A stretch of DNA of 64,000 nt from Tardibacter sp963781025 (GTDB lineage Bacteria; Pseudomonadota; Alphaproteobacteria; Sphingomonadales; Sphingomonadaceae): assembly GCA_963781025.1 (NCBI GenBank), contig CAWADU010000003.1:1240001-1304000 (forward strand). Direction: 5' to 3'. The translations under genes and the position numbers were made by a program. How positions within the stretch are numbered: the stretch's first letter is position 1; the number at the start of each line of letters is the position of its first letter. Shown here one piece after another: positions 9,414-17,724 of this stretch. The notes under the pieces are model-generated. The model was not told the DNA's origin and did not search any database. It saw only the letters and a list, made by a program, of their open reading frames with translations.

Positions 9414-11183
9414 CTACTTTCGACCGAACAACTTCTCGATGTCGCCATGTCCCAGCTTCACCCAGGTGGGGCGGCCGTGGTTGCACTGGCCCGAGTGCGG
9501 CGTCACCTCCATCTCGCGGAGCAGTGCGTTCATCTCCGCGACCGACAGCACCCTTCCCGCGCGGACCGAACCATGACAGGCCATGGTTGCGGCCACCTCG
9601 TCCAGTCGCTCCTTCAATGACAGCGCCTCGTCGAAGGCGGCGAGTTCATCCGCAAGGTCGGCGATCAGCCCTTTCACATCGCCCTGCCCCAGCATCGCGG
9701 GCATCGCGCGGACGAGCACCGCCGCCGGGCCGAAGCGCTCGATCTCCAGCCCGAAACCGGCAAGCTCCCCTGCCCGCGCCTCCAGCCGGTCGCAGGCCGA
9801 TTCGTCCAGTTCGACCACCTCGGGCAGCAATAGCGCCTGCGCCGAGACGCCACCGTCGGCCATCGCCTTTCGCATCCGTTCAAGCACCAGCCGTTCATGC
9901 GCCGCGTGCTGGTCGACGATCACCAATCCGTCCTCGGCCTCGGCGACGATATAGGTGTTCCTCACCTGCCCGCGCGCGACACCCAGCGGATGGGAGGCCG
10001 CCTCTGGAATTGGCGCATGCGCAACTTCGGCCCGCCCCGAAGGCGCAGGCGCATAGCTTTGCACCCGGTCCCACACCGATGGCTGCGCGACCGGCGGCGC
10101 GGCAAAGGAAAATCCCCCGGATGAGAGGCGCGACTGGGCCGCAATGGGCTCGCTCACCCAGGCCCCCAGCGCCGCAGCCGATGGCCGCTGGACCGAGCGA
10201 TGCCCCGCGCCATCCAGCGCCGACCTGAGCCCGCCGACGATCATGCCCCGCACCAGCCCCGGATCGCGGAAGCGCACTTCGGTCTTGGCCGGATGGACGT
10301 TGACGTCGACGAAGTCGGCCGGCACGTCGAGAAACAGCGCGGCGACCGGATGCCTGTCGCGCGCCAGCAGGTCGTGATACGCGGCGCGCAATGCTCCCAC
10401 CAGCACGCGATCCTTCACCGGGCGGCCATTCACGAACAGGAACTGGTGGTCGGCGACACCCCGGTTATAGGTCGGCAGGCCTGCCACGCCCGCAAGAGTC
10501 ACTTCGCCGCGCGCGAAATCGATGGCGATGCTGTTGTCGGCAAGCTCCGCGCCGAGCAGCGCCGCCACCCGCATGGGCCTGTCCTGCTCCGGCTGCACGG
10601 CGATCTGCCGCCGCCCTTCATGGACCAGGGTAAAGCCGATTTCCGGCCGCGCCATGGCGAGCCGCCGCACCACATCGACGCATGCGCCAAGCTCCGCCCG
10701 TTCGGAGCGCAGGAATTTACGCCGCGCGGGCACCTGCGCGAACAGTCCTTCCACCGTCAGCCGCGTGCCGGGCGCGGCTGCGGCAGGTTCGTCCGCCGTC
10801 ATCCGGCCATTGTCGATCCTGATCCGCCAGCCATCGGTTCCGGTCGGCCTGCTGTCGATCGTCAGCGTCGCCACGCTGGCGATCGACGGCAGCGCTTCAC
10901 CCCGGAAGCCGAGCGTCACGATCGCGTCCAGATCGTCGTCGGGCAGCTTCGACGTCGCGTGCCGTTCAACCGCCAGCCGCATTTCGCCGGGCGCCATGCC
11001 GCAGCCGTCGTCGGCGATCTCGATTCGATCGATGCCGCCGCCGTCAAGCGCGACGTGAATCGACGAAGCCCCTGCGTCGATTGCGTTTTCCACCAGCTCC
11101 TTGAGCGCGCTGGCGGGCCGTTCCACCACCTCGCCGGCGGCGATCCGGTTGATCAGATGTTCGGGCAGGCGGCGGATGGTCAT
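9414..11183 (-). CDS. mutL: DNA mismatch repair protein MutL
   Basis: MutL links MutS recognition to strand removal in mismatch repair. The N-terminal GHKL ATPase has IAAGEVVERPASALKELVEN, NAIDAGA and the ATP-lid DDGCGM. The transducer domain follows (about residues 205-320), then a poorly conserved linker, and a C-terminal dimerisation domain from about residue 400 with HAAHERL and the terminal SGQCNHGRPTWVKL. The start at 11183 (MTIRRLPEHLINRIAAGEV) matches the family start. The protein has 589 residues. Confidence 0.94.
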   Translation of the reverse strand: MTIRRLPEHLINRIAAGEVVERPASALKELVENAIDAGASSIHVALDGGGIDRIEIADDGCGMAPGEMRLAVERHATSKLPDDDLDAIVTLGFRGEALPSIASVATLTIDSRPTGTDGWRIRIDNGRMTADEPAAAAPGTRLTVEGLFAQVPARRKFLRSERAELGACVDVVRRLAMARPEIGFTLVHEGRRQIAVQPEQDRPMRVAALLGAELADNSIAIDFARGEVTLAGVAGLPTYNRGVADHQFLFVNGRPVKDRVLVGALRAAYHDLLARDRHPVAALFLDVPADFVDVNVHPAKTEVRFRDPGLVRGMIVGGLRSALDGAGHRSVQRPSAAALGAWVSEPIAAQSRLSSGGFSFAAPPVAQPSVWDRVQSYAPAPSGRAEVAHAPIPEAASHPLGVARGQVRNTYIVAEAEDGLVIVDQHAAHERLVLERMRKAMADGGVSAQALLLPEVVELDESACDRLEARAGELAGFGLEIERFGPAAVLVRAMPAMLGQGDVKGLIADLADELAAFDEALSLKERLDEVAATMACHGSVRAGRVLSVAEMNALLREMEVTPHSGQCNHGRPTWVKLGHGDIEKLFGRK

Positions 11184-11374
11184 GCCGATATGCTCTAGCC
11201 GAACAACCCACGTCGCGGCCAATTGAAAACTGATGGACGGCCGACGCGCAAGCCGCCATTGTGCGCTCCGGTTCGGGGTCGTACCGGAAATGGCGAATCA
11301 CTGGTCTGAAGGCTTCGCGCCTGCGGACGGTTCCGGTTCAGCACGCCCGCGTCTTTTTGGGGTAAAGGCTTGAT

Positions 11375-12415
11375 ATGATTTTCAGTCGTCTGTTCAGTTT
11401 CATGTCCCACGATATGGCGATCGATCTCGGCACGGCGAATACCCTCGTCTATGTGCGCGGTCGGGGCATCGTTCTGAACGAACCATCCGTCGTAGCGATA
11501 GAAACCATCAATGGCGTCAAGCGCGTCAAGGCGGTGGGCGACGACGCGAAACTCATGATGGGCAAGACGCCAGACAGCGTCGAAGCGATTCGGCCGCTGC
11601 GCGACGGCGTGATCGCCGACATTGATGTCGCCGAACAGATGATCAAGCACTTCATCCAGAAAGTGCATGGCCCCCGCCGTTTCCCGCGCTGGCCCGAGAT
11701 CGTCATCTGCGTGCCGTCGGGCTCCACCTCGGTCGAGCGCCGCGCCATCCGTGACGCCGCATCGAACGCGGGCGCGAGCCAAGTCTATCTGATCGACGAA
11801 CCGATGGCCGCCGCGATTGGCGCGGGCATGCCGGTGACCGAGCCGATCGGTTCGATGGTGGTCGATATCGGCGGCGGCACCACGGAGGTCGCGGTGCTGT
11901 CCTTGCGCGGCATCGCCTACACCACCTCGGTCCGCGTCGGCGGCGACAAGATGGACGAATCGCTGACCAATTATGTCCGCCGCAATTTCAATCTGCTGAT
12001 CGGCGAAGCGACGGCCGAACGGATCAAGAAAGAAGTCGGCATCGCCCGCCCGCCCGCCGATGGCGTGGGTCGCACGGTCGAGATCAAGGGCCGCGATCTT
12101 GTGAACGGCGTGCCGAAGGAAATCTCGGTCAACCAGGGCCAGATCGCCGAGGCGTTGGCCGAGCCGGTGGCGACCATCGTGTCGGGCGTGCGTCTCGCGC
12201 TTGAAAACACCGCTCCGGAACTTGCCGCCGACATCTGCGACCAGGGCATCGTGCTGACCGGCGGCGGCGCTCTGTTGCATGGCCTTGACGAGGTGCTGCG
12301 CGAGGCCACCGGCCTGCCCGTCACCGTCGCCGAGGATCCGTTGACCTGCGTTGCCCTGGGCACCGGCCGCGCCCTTGAGGATCCAGTGTTCCGCGGCGTG
12401 CTGCAGTCGGTCTGA
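11375..12415 (+). CDS. mreB: Rod shape-determining actin homologue MreB
   Basis: MreB forms membrane-bound filaments that guide lateral wall synthesis. The actin-fold ATP-binding motifs are visible: MAIDLGTANTLVYVRG (phosphate 1), VVDIGGGTTEVAVLS (phosphate 2) and GIVLTGGGALLHGLDEVL (adenosine). The N-terminal amphipathic stretch MIFSRLFSFMSHD can bind membrane. At 346 residues it has family length. It heads the operon mreB-mreC-mreD-mrdA-rodA, with 19 bp to mreC and ATGA-type overlaps after that. Confidence 0.97.
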   Translation: MIFSRLFSFMSHDMAIDLGTANTLVYVRGRGIVLNEPSVVAIETINGVKRVKAVGDDAKLMMGKTPDSVEAIRPLRDGVIADIDVAEQMIKHFIQKVHGPRRFPRWPEIVICVPSGSTSVERRAIRDAASNAGASQVYLIDEPMAAAIGAGMPVTEPIGSMVVDIGGGTTEVAVLSLRGIAYTTSVRVGGDKMDESLTNYVRRNFNLLIGEATAERIKKEVGIARPPADGVGRTVEIKGRDLVNGVPKEISVNQGQIAEALAEPVATIVSGVRLALENTAPELAADICDQGIVLTGGGALLHGLDEVLREATGLPVTVAEDPLTCVALGTGRALEDPVFRGVLQSV

Positions 12416-12434
12416 CGGGGCTTGCGTCCCTATC

Positions 12435-13328
12435 ATGGGCGGCCAGGGGTGGCGTAGATCGGGATCATCCAGGCGGGCGCAAATGGGCGCGTTCGTCGGC
12501 CTTGTGATGTCTGTCCTCGCCATCGTGGCGGGCATCGCGCTGCTGGCCCGCTCGATCTATGGCGGGGATGACCATTTTGCCGGGCCGCGCGGCCTTGCGC
12601 TGGATATCACGGCGCCCATTGCCGAGGCGATCGGCGCGCCGTTCCGCTGGATAGCCGCCGGGGTTGATCTGGTCGACGATCATTTCCGCACCGTTTCGCA
12701 CAATCGGCTACTCGAAGCCGAACTGCAGCACGCCGTGCCGGAACTCGTCCGCGCCCGCGCACTCACCATCGAGAACGCGCGTCTCAAAGATCTTCTAGCA
12801 CTTGCCGAACCAAGCCCGCGCCTGGCCGCGACGGCGCGGATCGTCGGCGGTTCGCCGGCTTCGCCGCTCAGCACGGCGATCCTGGCGGCCGGGCGCGACA
12901 ATGGCGTCGCCGTCGGCCAGCCTGTGCGCGAACCGGCGGGCCTTGTGGGACGGGTCATCGAAACCGGCGCGCATGCGGCCCGGGTCATGCTGCTGACCCA
13001 TGTCGACAGCCGGGTGCCGGTGGTGATGGTGCGCGACGGGACGCCCGCGCTGGTGTTTGGCCGCAACGACGCGCTGCTTGAAGTGAAGACGGTCATCACC
13101 GACCGCAATCCTTTCCGGCCCGGCGATCTGCTGATCACGTCGGGCGCGGGCGGCATATATCCGCCTGATATCGCCGTCGCCATTGTGGTAAAGCCGACCG
13201 AGGAAGGCGCCCTGGCGCGGCCAGCGGTAGCGCTGGAGAAGCTGGGCTTCGTGATTGTGGAAAAACCTTTTGTGCCCCAGATGACGCCCGCCAGATCGGC
13301 CGCTGGCAAGGGCACGGCCCGGCCATGA
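12435..13328 (+). CDS. mreC: Rod shape-determining protein MreC
   Basis: MreC is a periplasmic scaffold that connects MreB to PBP2. The 297 residues contain one transmembrane helix (about residues 17-40), a coiled-coil segment (LEAELQHAVPELVRARALTIENARLKDLL) and the paired beta-barrel core with GAGGIYPPDI. ATG 12435 was selected; ATG 12483 is an alternative that would cut only the basic cytoplasmic tail. Its stop overlaps the mreD start by 4 bp. Confidence 0.93.
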   Translation: MGGQGWRRSGSSRRAQMGAFVGLVMSVLAIVAGIALLARSIYGGDDHFAGPRGLALDITAPIAEAIGAPFRWIAAGVDLVDDHFRTVSHNRLLEAELQHAVPELVRARALTIENARLKDLLALAEPSPRLAATARIVGGSPASPLSTAILAAGRDNGVAVGQPVREPAGLVGRVIETGAHAARVMLLTHVDSRVPVVMVRDGTPALVFGRNDALLEVKTVITDRNPFRPGDLLITSGAGGIYPPDIAVAIVVKPTEEGALARPAVALEKLGFVIVEKPFVPQMTPARSAAGKGTARP

Positions 13329-13855
13329 CCCCCTGGGGCCAGATGGAAGGGCATGAGCGGGTTCGCGAGCTGACACAGGGCTGGGGCATGTGCGTTCCTG
13401 CGCTCACCATCCTCGGCGCGTTGCTGCTGTGCGCCGTCATCCCGCTTGTAACGGCGCTGCCGGTGCTGCCCGATGTCGCGCTTGCGCTGCTGATTGCCTG
13501 GTGGCTGTACCGGCCAGACCTGCTTGCACCCTGGGCGGCCTTGCCGCTGGGCATTGCCGCAGACATTCTGACGGGCCAGCCGGTCGGCATCTCGGCAACG
13601 GTCTGGCCGGTTGCGCTGCTCGTGCTCGCCTTGATCGAGCCGCGCTTTCCCTTGCGGGACATGCGGATGGACTGGGTTTTGGCGGGAGCCGGCATAATTG
13701 GGGCGAAGCTTCTGGCCTGGAAGCTGATGGCAGCCGCCCATTTTCCCCTGCCGCCCATGCCTCTAATGCTCGGCATACTCGCGACGATATTGTTCTTTCC
13801 GATTATTGCGCGCCTCGCCGCGTGGATGGAGCGCCAGTGGCTGGCCACCGGCTGA
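13325..13855 (+). CDS. mreD: Rod shape-determining protein MreD
   Basis: This 176-residue polytopic inner-membrane protein has about five hydrophobic segments (for example ALTILGALLLCAVIPLVTAL and GILATILFFPIIARLAAW) and the conserved PDVALALLIAWWLYRPDLL region of MreD. It completes the MreBCD membrane complex. Its ATG overlaps the mreC stop (ATGA), which implies translational coupling. Confidence 0.9.
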   Translation: MTPWGQMEGHERVRELTQGWGMCVPALTILGALLLCAVIPLVTALPVLPDVALALLIAWWLYRPDLLAPWAALPLGIAADILTGQPVGISATVWPVALLVLALIEPRFPLRDMRMDWVLAGAGIIGAKLLAWKLMAAAHFPLPPMPLMLGILATILFFPIIARLAAWMERQWLATG

Positions 13856-15828
13856 AACCCGCGACGCCGACCGAGGCGAGCCAGCAGTTCAGCTTTACCC
13901 GCCGTGCCGTGGTGATGGCGGTTGCGCAGGGCGGGATCGGCGCCCTTCTTGCCACGCGCATGGGCTATCTCTCGATCTTCCAGCAGGAACACTATAAATT
14001 GCTCGCGGAAAGCAATCGTGTTTCACTGCAGCTCGTCCCCCCGCGCCGTGGATGGATCGTCGACCGGGCCGGCAAGCCCCTCGCGCTCAATCGGCCCGAT
14101 TTTCAACTTCAGCTCATTCCGGAACAGACACGGGACATTCCCGGCACCATCGCCCGATTGGCCAAGCTGCTCGATCTGCCGCCCGATGAACTGGCGCGCA
14201 TACAGGAAGAAGCCAAGGAAAAAGCAGGTTTCCAGCCGATTCAGATCGCCCATGACCTGGACTGGAACCAGTTTGCCGCCATCAATGTGCGCCTGACGGA
14301 TTTGCCCGGCATCCAGCCGATCCGCGGCTATGCCCGCGTCTATCCCGAAGGTCCGGCCATCGCCCATCTGCTGGGCTATGTCGGCGCGGCGCGAGCGGAG
14401 CAATATCAGGAAAGCAAGGATCCGCTGCTGATCTTTCCCGGTTTCAAGATCGGCAAGGACGGGCTTGAAAAGACGCTCGACCAGCGCCTCATCGGCAAGG
14501 CAGGCGCGGCGCGGGTGGAGGTGAACGCCCGTGGCCGTCCGCTGCGCGATCTCGACACCCTGCCGGCGACCGCGGGCGAAACGGTGCGGCTGACCGTCGA
14601 CGGCGGCCTGCAATTCTATGCCGCGCGCCGTCTGGGCGACAACAGCGGCTCGGCAATCGTGCTCGACTGCGCCAGCGGCGACATCCTCGCGATGACGTCG
14701 ATGCCCGCCTATGATCCCAATGCGTTCAGCAGCGGCATCCGCCAGAAAGTGTGGAACGCCCTGCGCGAAGACGATCACCTGCCACTGCTCAACAAATCCC
14801 TGCAGGGCCTGTATCCGCCCGGTTCGACGTTCAAGCCCGCGACCGCGCTGGCGCTTCTCGAGGCTGGCGTCGCGCCGACCGACGCGGTCGTCTGCACCGG
14901 CAGCTACCGGGTGGGCAGCAGCCTGTTCCATTGCCATAAGCGCGGCGGCCACGGCATCGTCAGTCTGCACAAGGCGATCGCGCAAAGCTGCGACGTCTAT
15001 TTCTATCATTTCGGCAGGCGGATCGGCATCGACCGGATCGCCGACATGGCGCGGCGGCTGGGCCTGGGTGAGGAATATGATCTACCGGTCGCCTCGCAGC
15101 GCTATGGAACGGTGCCCGACAGCGCCTGGAAAATGAAGAAATACGGTAAGCCCTGGCTTGAGGGCGAAACGCTCTCGGCCGCGATAGGCCAGGGTTATGT
15201 GCTTGCCAATCCGCTCCAGCTTGCGGTGATGTGCAGCCGGGTAGCATCGGGGCGCGCCCTGTCTCCGTCGCTCCTGCTGGGGGAAAAACGGGCCGAAGAA
15301 AAGCCGCTCAACATCGACCCCGAACATATCCAGCTTGTCAGGGACGGTATGAACGCCGTGGTCAACGGCGGCGGCACGGCCGGCCGGGCGCGGATGCAGA
15401 TCGAAGGCATCCAGATGGCCGGCAAGAGCGGGACAGCCCAGGTGCGCCGGATCACCATGGCGGAGCGAAAAAGGGGCGTCCTGCGCAATGAAGCGCTGCC
15501 CTGGCGGCTGCGCGATCACGCATTGTTCATCGCCTATGCGCCGGTGGATGCGCCCCGTTATGCGGTCGCGGTAGTGATCGAACATGGCATCGGCGGCTCG
15601 GCCGTCGCCGCGCCGATCGCACGCGACTGCCTGACCTACCTCTACGAACCAGCGCAGGCGATGAAGACGCTCGAAGCCCTGGAAAAGGAGTGGGGCGGCG
15701 ATATCCTTACGCGCATGCAGGCAAGGGAGACGGAACGCGCCGCGCAACAAGCAGCAGCGGAAGCCGCCGTAAATGCCGGCACGGCCGCTGCTACCGCGGG
15801 CAACGCCGTGGAGGCAGGCCCGGAATGA
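13837..15828 (+). CDS. mrdA: Penicillin-binding protein 2 (elongasome transpeptidase)
   Basis: PBP2 is the monofunctional transpeptidase of lateral wall synthesis. After a short tail and one membrane anchor (VVMAVAQGGIGALLATRMGY) come the dimerisation domain (RGWIVDRAGKPLA) and the transpeptidase domain with the active-site STFK (YPPGSTFKPATAL), SCD, and KSGTAQV in place of KTG. GTG 13837 is chosen because GGAG lies about 5 bp upstream and the mreD 3' end is overlapped by only 19 bp; GTG 13822 is an alternative. The Ala-rich C-terminal tail after about residue 640 is unusual in composition. rodA overlaps its stop. Confidence 0.93.
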   Translation: MAGHRLKPATPTEASQQFSFTRRAVVMAVAQGGIGALLATRMGYLSIFQQEHYKLLAESNRVSLQLVPPRRGWIVDRAGKPLALNRPDFQLQLIPEQTRDIPGTIARLAKLLDLPPDELARIQEEAKEKAGFQPIQIAHDLDWNQFAAINVRLTDLPGIQPIRGYARVYPEGPAIAHLLGYVGAARAEQYQESKDPLLIFPGFKIGKDGLEKTLDQRLIGKAGAARVEVNARGRPLRDLDTLPATAGETVRLTVDGGLQFYAARRLGDNSGSAIVLDCASGDILAMTSMPAYDPNAFSSGIRQKVWNALREDDHLPLLNKSLQGLYPPGSTFKPATALALLEAGVAPTDAVVCTGSYRVGSSLFHCHKRGGHGIVSLHKAIAQSCDVYFYHFGRRIGIDRIADMARRLGLGEEYDLPVASQRYGTVPDSAWKMKKYGKPWLEGETLSAAIGQGYVLANPLQLAVMCSRVASGRALSPSLLLGEKRAEEKPLNIDPEHIQLVRDGMNAVVNGGGTAGRARMQIEGIQMAGKSGTAQVRRITMAERKRGVLRNEALPWRLRDHALFIAYAPVDAPRYAVAVVIEHGIGGSAVAAPIARDCLTYLYEPAQAMKTLEALEKEWGGDILTRMQARETERAAQQAAAEAAVNAGTAAATAGNAVEAGPE

Positions 15829-16943
15829 GCCATCCCGCCCTGCCGCGCGTGCTTGCCGGCCTGCCGTGGCGGGTGCTCCTCGTCATCGCCGCCATCGGCT
15901 TGTTCGGCCTCGTCGTCCTGTTTTCAGCGGCGGGCGGCAGCCTCACGCCCTGGGCGGCCAATCAGGGCGTGCGCTTCTGCGTCTTTTTCGTCGCGATGAT
16001 CGCGCTGTCGCGCGTCCGGCCCGAACGATGGTCGGCGATGGCGTTTCCCACCTATGCCGTGCTCCTTGTCGCGCTGGTGGCGGTAGAGGCGCTGGGTGTT
16101 ATCGGCGGCGGCAGCCAGCGATGGCTCGACCTCGGGCTGATCCGCCTGCAGCCGTCGGAGTTCATGAAACCGGCCGTCATATTGGTTCTCGCCCGTTTCT
16201 ATTCGAGGCTTCCAGCCGTCCATCTGCGCAGCATGCAGGCGATCTGGCCGGCAGCGGTTCTGCTTGGCCTGCCCGCCGCGCTGGTGATCGTCCAGCCGGA
16301 TCTCGGCACCGCGCTGATGATCGTATTCGGCGGAGTGACGATCATGTTCCTCGCTGGCCTTCCGCTCTGGTTGTTCCTGGGCGGAGGCGGCCTGATCGCG
16401 GCGGCTTTGCCGATCATCTTCTCGCGTCTCCACGATTACCAGCAGAAGCGCATCCTGATTTTCCTCGATCCGGAAAGCGACCCGCTCGGCGCGGGCTATC
16501 ACATCAGCCAGTCGAAGATCGCGATCGGATCGGGCGGCATCTTCGGCAAGGGGTTCATGAACGGCACGCAGAGCCATCTCGACTATCTGCCCGAACGGCA
16601 CACCGACTTTGCCTTTGCCACCATGGCCGAGGAATGGGGCCTGGTCGGCGGCCTGTGCCTGCTGCTCGCCTTCGGCTATATCCTGGCCTGGGGGTGGAAG
16701 GTGGCGATTTCGTCCGAAAACCGGTTCGACAGACTGCTGGCGAGCGGTCTCACCGCCAGCATCTTCTATTATGTATGCATCAACCTGATGATGGTGATGG
16801 GATTGGCGCCGGTGGTCGGCATCCCGCTTCCGCTGATTTCGTACGGTGGGTCGGCGATGATGACGGTGATGCTTAGTCTTGGCGTCCTGCTCGGCATCGA
16901 CCGGGCGAACCGACGCAATTCGGCCTATGACGCGCTCGGCTGA
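15825..16943 (+). CDS. rodA: Peptidoglycan glycosyltransferase RodA (SEDS family)
   Basis: RodA polymerises lipid II into glycan strands together with PBP2. The 372-residue protein has about ten membrane segments and SEDS signatures: QRWLDLGLIRLQPSEFMKP, YHISQSKIAIGSGGIFGKG, and the terminal GIPLPLISYGGSAMMTVML. The essential Asp of the large loop is probably in the HTDFAFA region. ATG 15825 overlaps the mrdA stop by 4 bp. It is the last gene of the mre operon. Confidence 0.95.
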   Translation: MSHPALPRVLAGLPWRVLLVIAAIGLFGLVVLFSAAGGSLTPWAANQGVRFCVFFVAMIALSRVRPERWSAMAFPTYAVLLVALVAVEALGVIGGGSQRWLDLGLIRLQPSEFMKPAVILVLARFYSRLPAVHLRSMQAIWPAAVLLGLPAALVIVQPDLGTALMIVFGGVTIMFLAGLPLWLFLGGGGLIAAALPIIFSRLHDYQQKRILIFLDPESDPLGAGYHISQSKIAIGSGGIFGKGFMNGTQSHLDYLPERHTDFAFATMAEEWGLVGGLCLLLAFGYILAWGWKVAISSENRFDRLLASGLTASIFYYVCINLMMVMGLAPVVGIPLPLISYGGSAMMTVMLSLGVLLGIDRANRRNSAYDALG

Positions 16944-17052
16944 CCACTGCCGGAAATTGATGCGCGCCCGTCGATTTTCGTTTTGACCCTGCATATCAGA
17001 AGTGCTACCCGGCGCGCTCCCGATGACACTCGGGCCTGCCGGATGGCGGAAT

Positions 17053-17128
<76 letters not shown>

Positions 17129-17392
17129 TTTTTTCAATGACTTAGCGGCAACGACGCGACGGTGATCCGGCGCGGGGTACCAATGGGGCATCAGAAGCGG
17201 CAAGATTATTTTGCCCGCATCCGAAGTCATGTCCACAGCTAGCTTCCCGAGCGCGGCGGCCATACGGTCGCCATCACAATCAGGCTCAGCATTCACTTCA
17301 TGCGCGAGTTCAAGGTTTCGGATTTGCGCGTTTGTCGCTAACCATTTCCCTAAGCTTGGTATTTGATTGAACGGCGACAGGGGTGGCATGCA
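17129..17392. other. Non-coding gap after tRNA-Lys
   Basis: This stretch begins with a T-run (a possible tRNA terminator) and separates the tRNA from the IS3 remnant. A minus-strand open frame crosses it and even the antisense of the tRNA, but only its first dozen residues (at 17393-17428) look like a protein family member. I see no recognisable gene here; it may be the far side of an imprecise deletion. Confidence 0.5.
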
Positions 17393-17673
17393 TATCCCTC
17401 GGTGTTTCGCGATGAAGGCAAATCTCATATCGAGTCCCTCGCGAAGTAGGCCGCGGCTTTTTTAATATCTCGCGCTCCGCCTTGAGCTTGGCCACTTCGC
17501 GGCGCAGCCGCTGTATCTCCTGCTGTTCCGGCTTCATCTGGCCATGGCCGGGAAACGCCTCCCGGGGCGATCCGGATCTTGTCTTCGGCCGAAAAATGCC
17601 GCCGGGTCGCCCGGCGTATGTCCTTTACCACCTGCTCCGCAGGCTTCTTGCCGCTTGAGGATTTGGGGCTCAT
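17393..17673 (-). mobile_element. Decayed IS3-family transposase (OrfA/OrfB pieces)
   Basis: Three short IS3-like pieces lie in different frames. From 17673: MSPKSSSGKKPAEQ...HFSAEDKIRI, an OrfA N-terminus. Around 17460-17537: EQQEIQRLRREVAKLKAERE, then IKKAAAYFARDSI, a leucine-zipper OrfA C-terminus. Around 17393-17428: MRFAFIAKHRGI, an OrfB N-terminus. About 40 residues of OrfA are missing and nearly all of OrfB is gone. The first piece resembles a different IS3 subgroup from the later ones, so it may be a chimera. It cannot encode a transposase. Confidence 0.75.
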
Positions 17674-17724
17674 CTGCTGACGGGGGATAGTGCAGGGTCT
17701 TCATACCCGCACGTCAGCACCGAC

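Noticed and set aside
9392..11198. Several long plus-strand frames opposite mutL
   Set aside because: They are Arg/Pro-rich antisense shadows of a well-supported gene in high-GC DNA.
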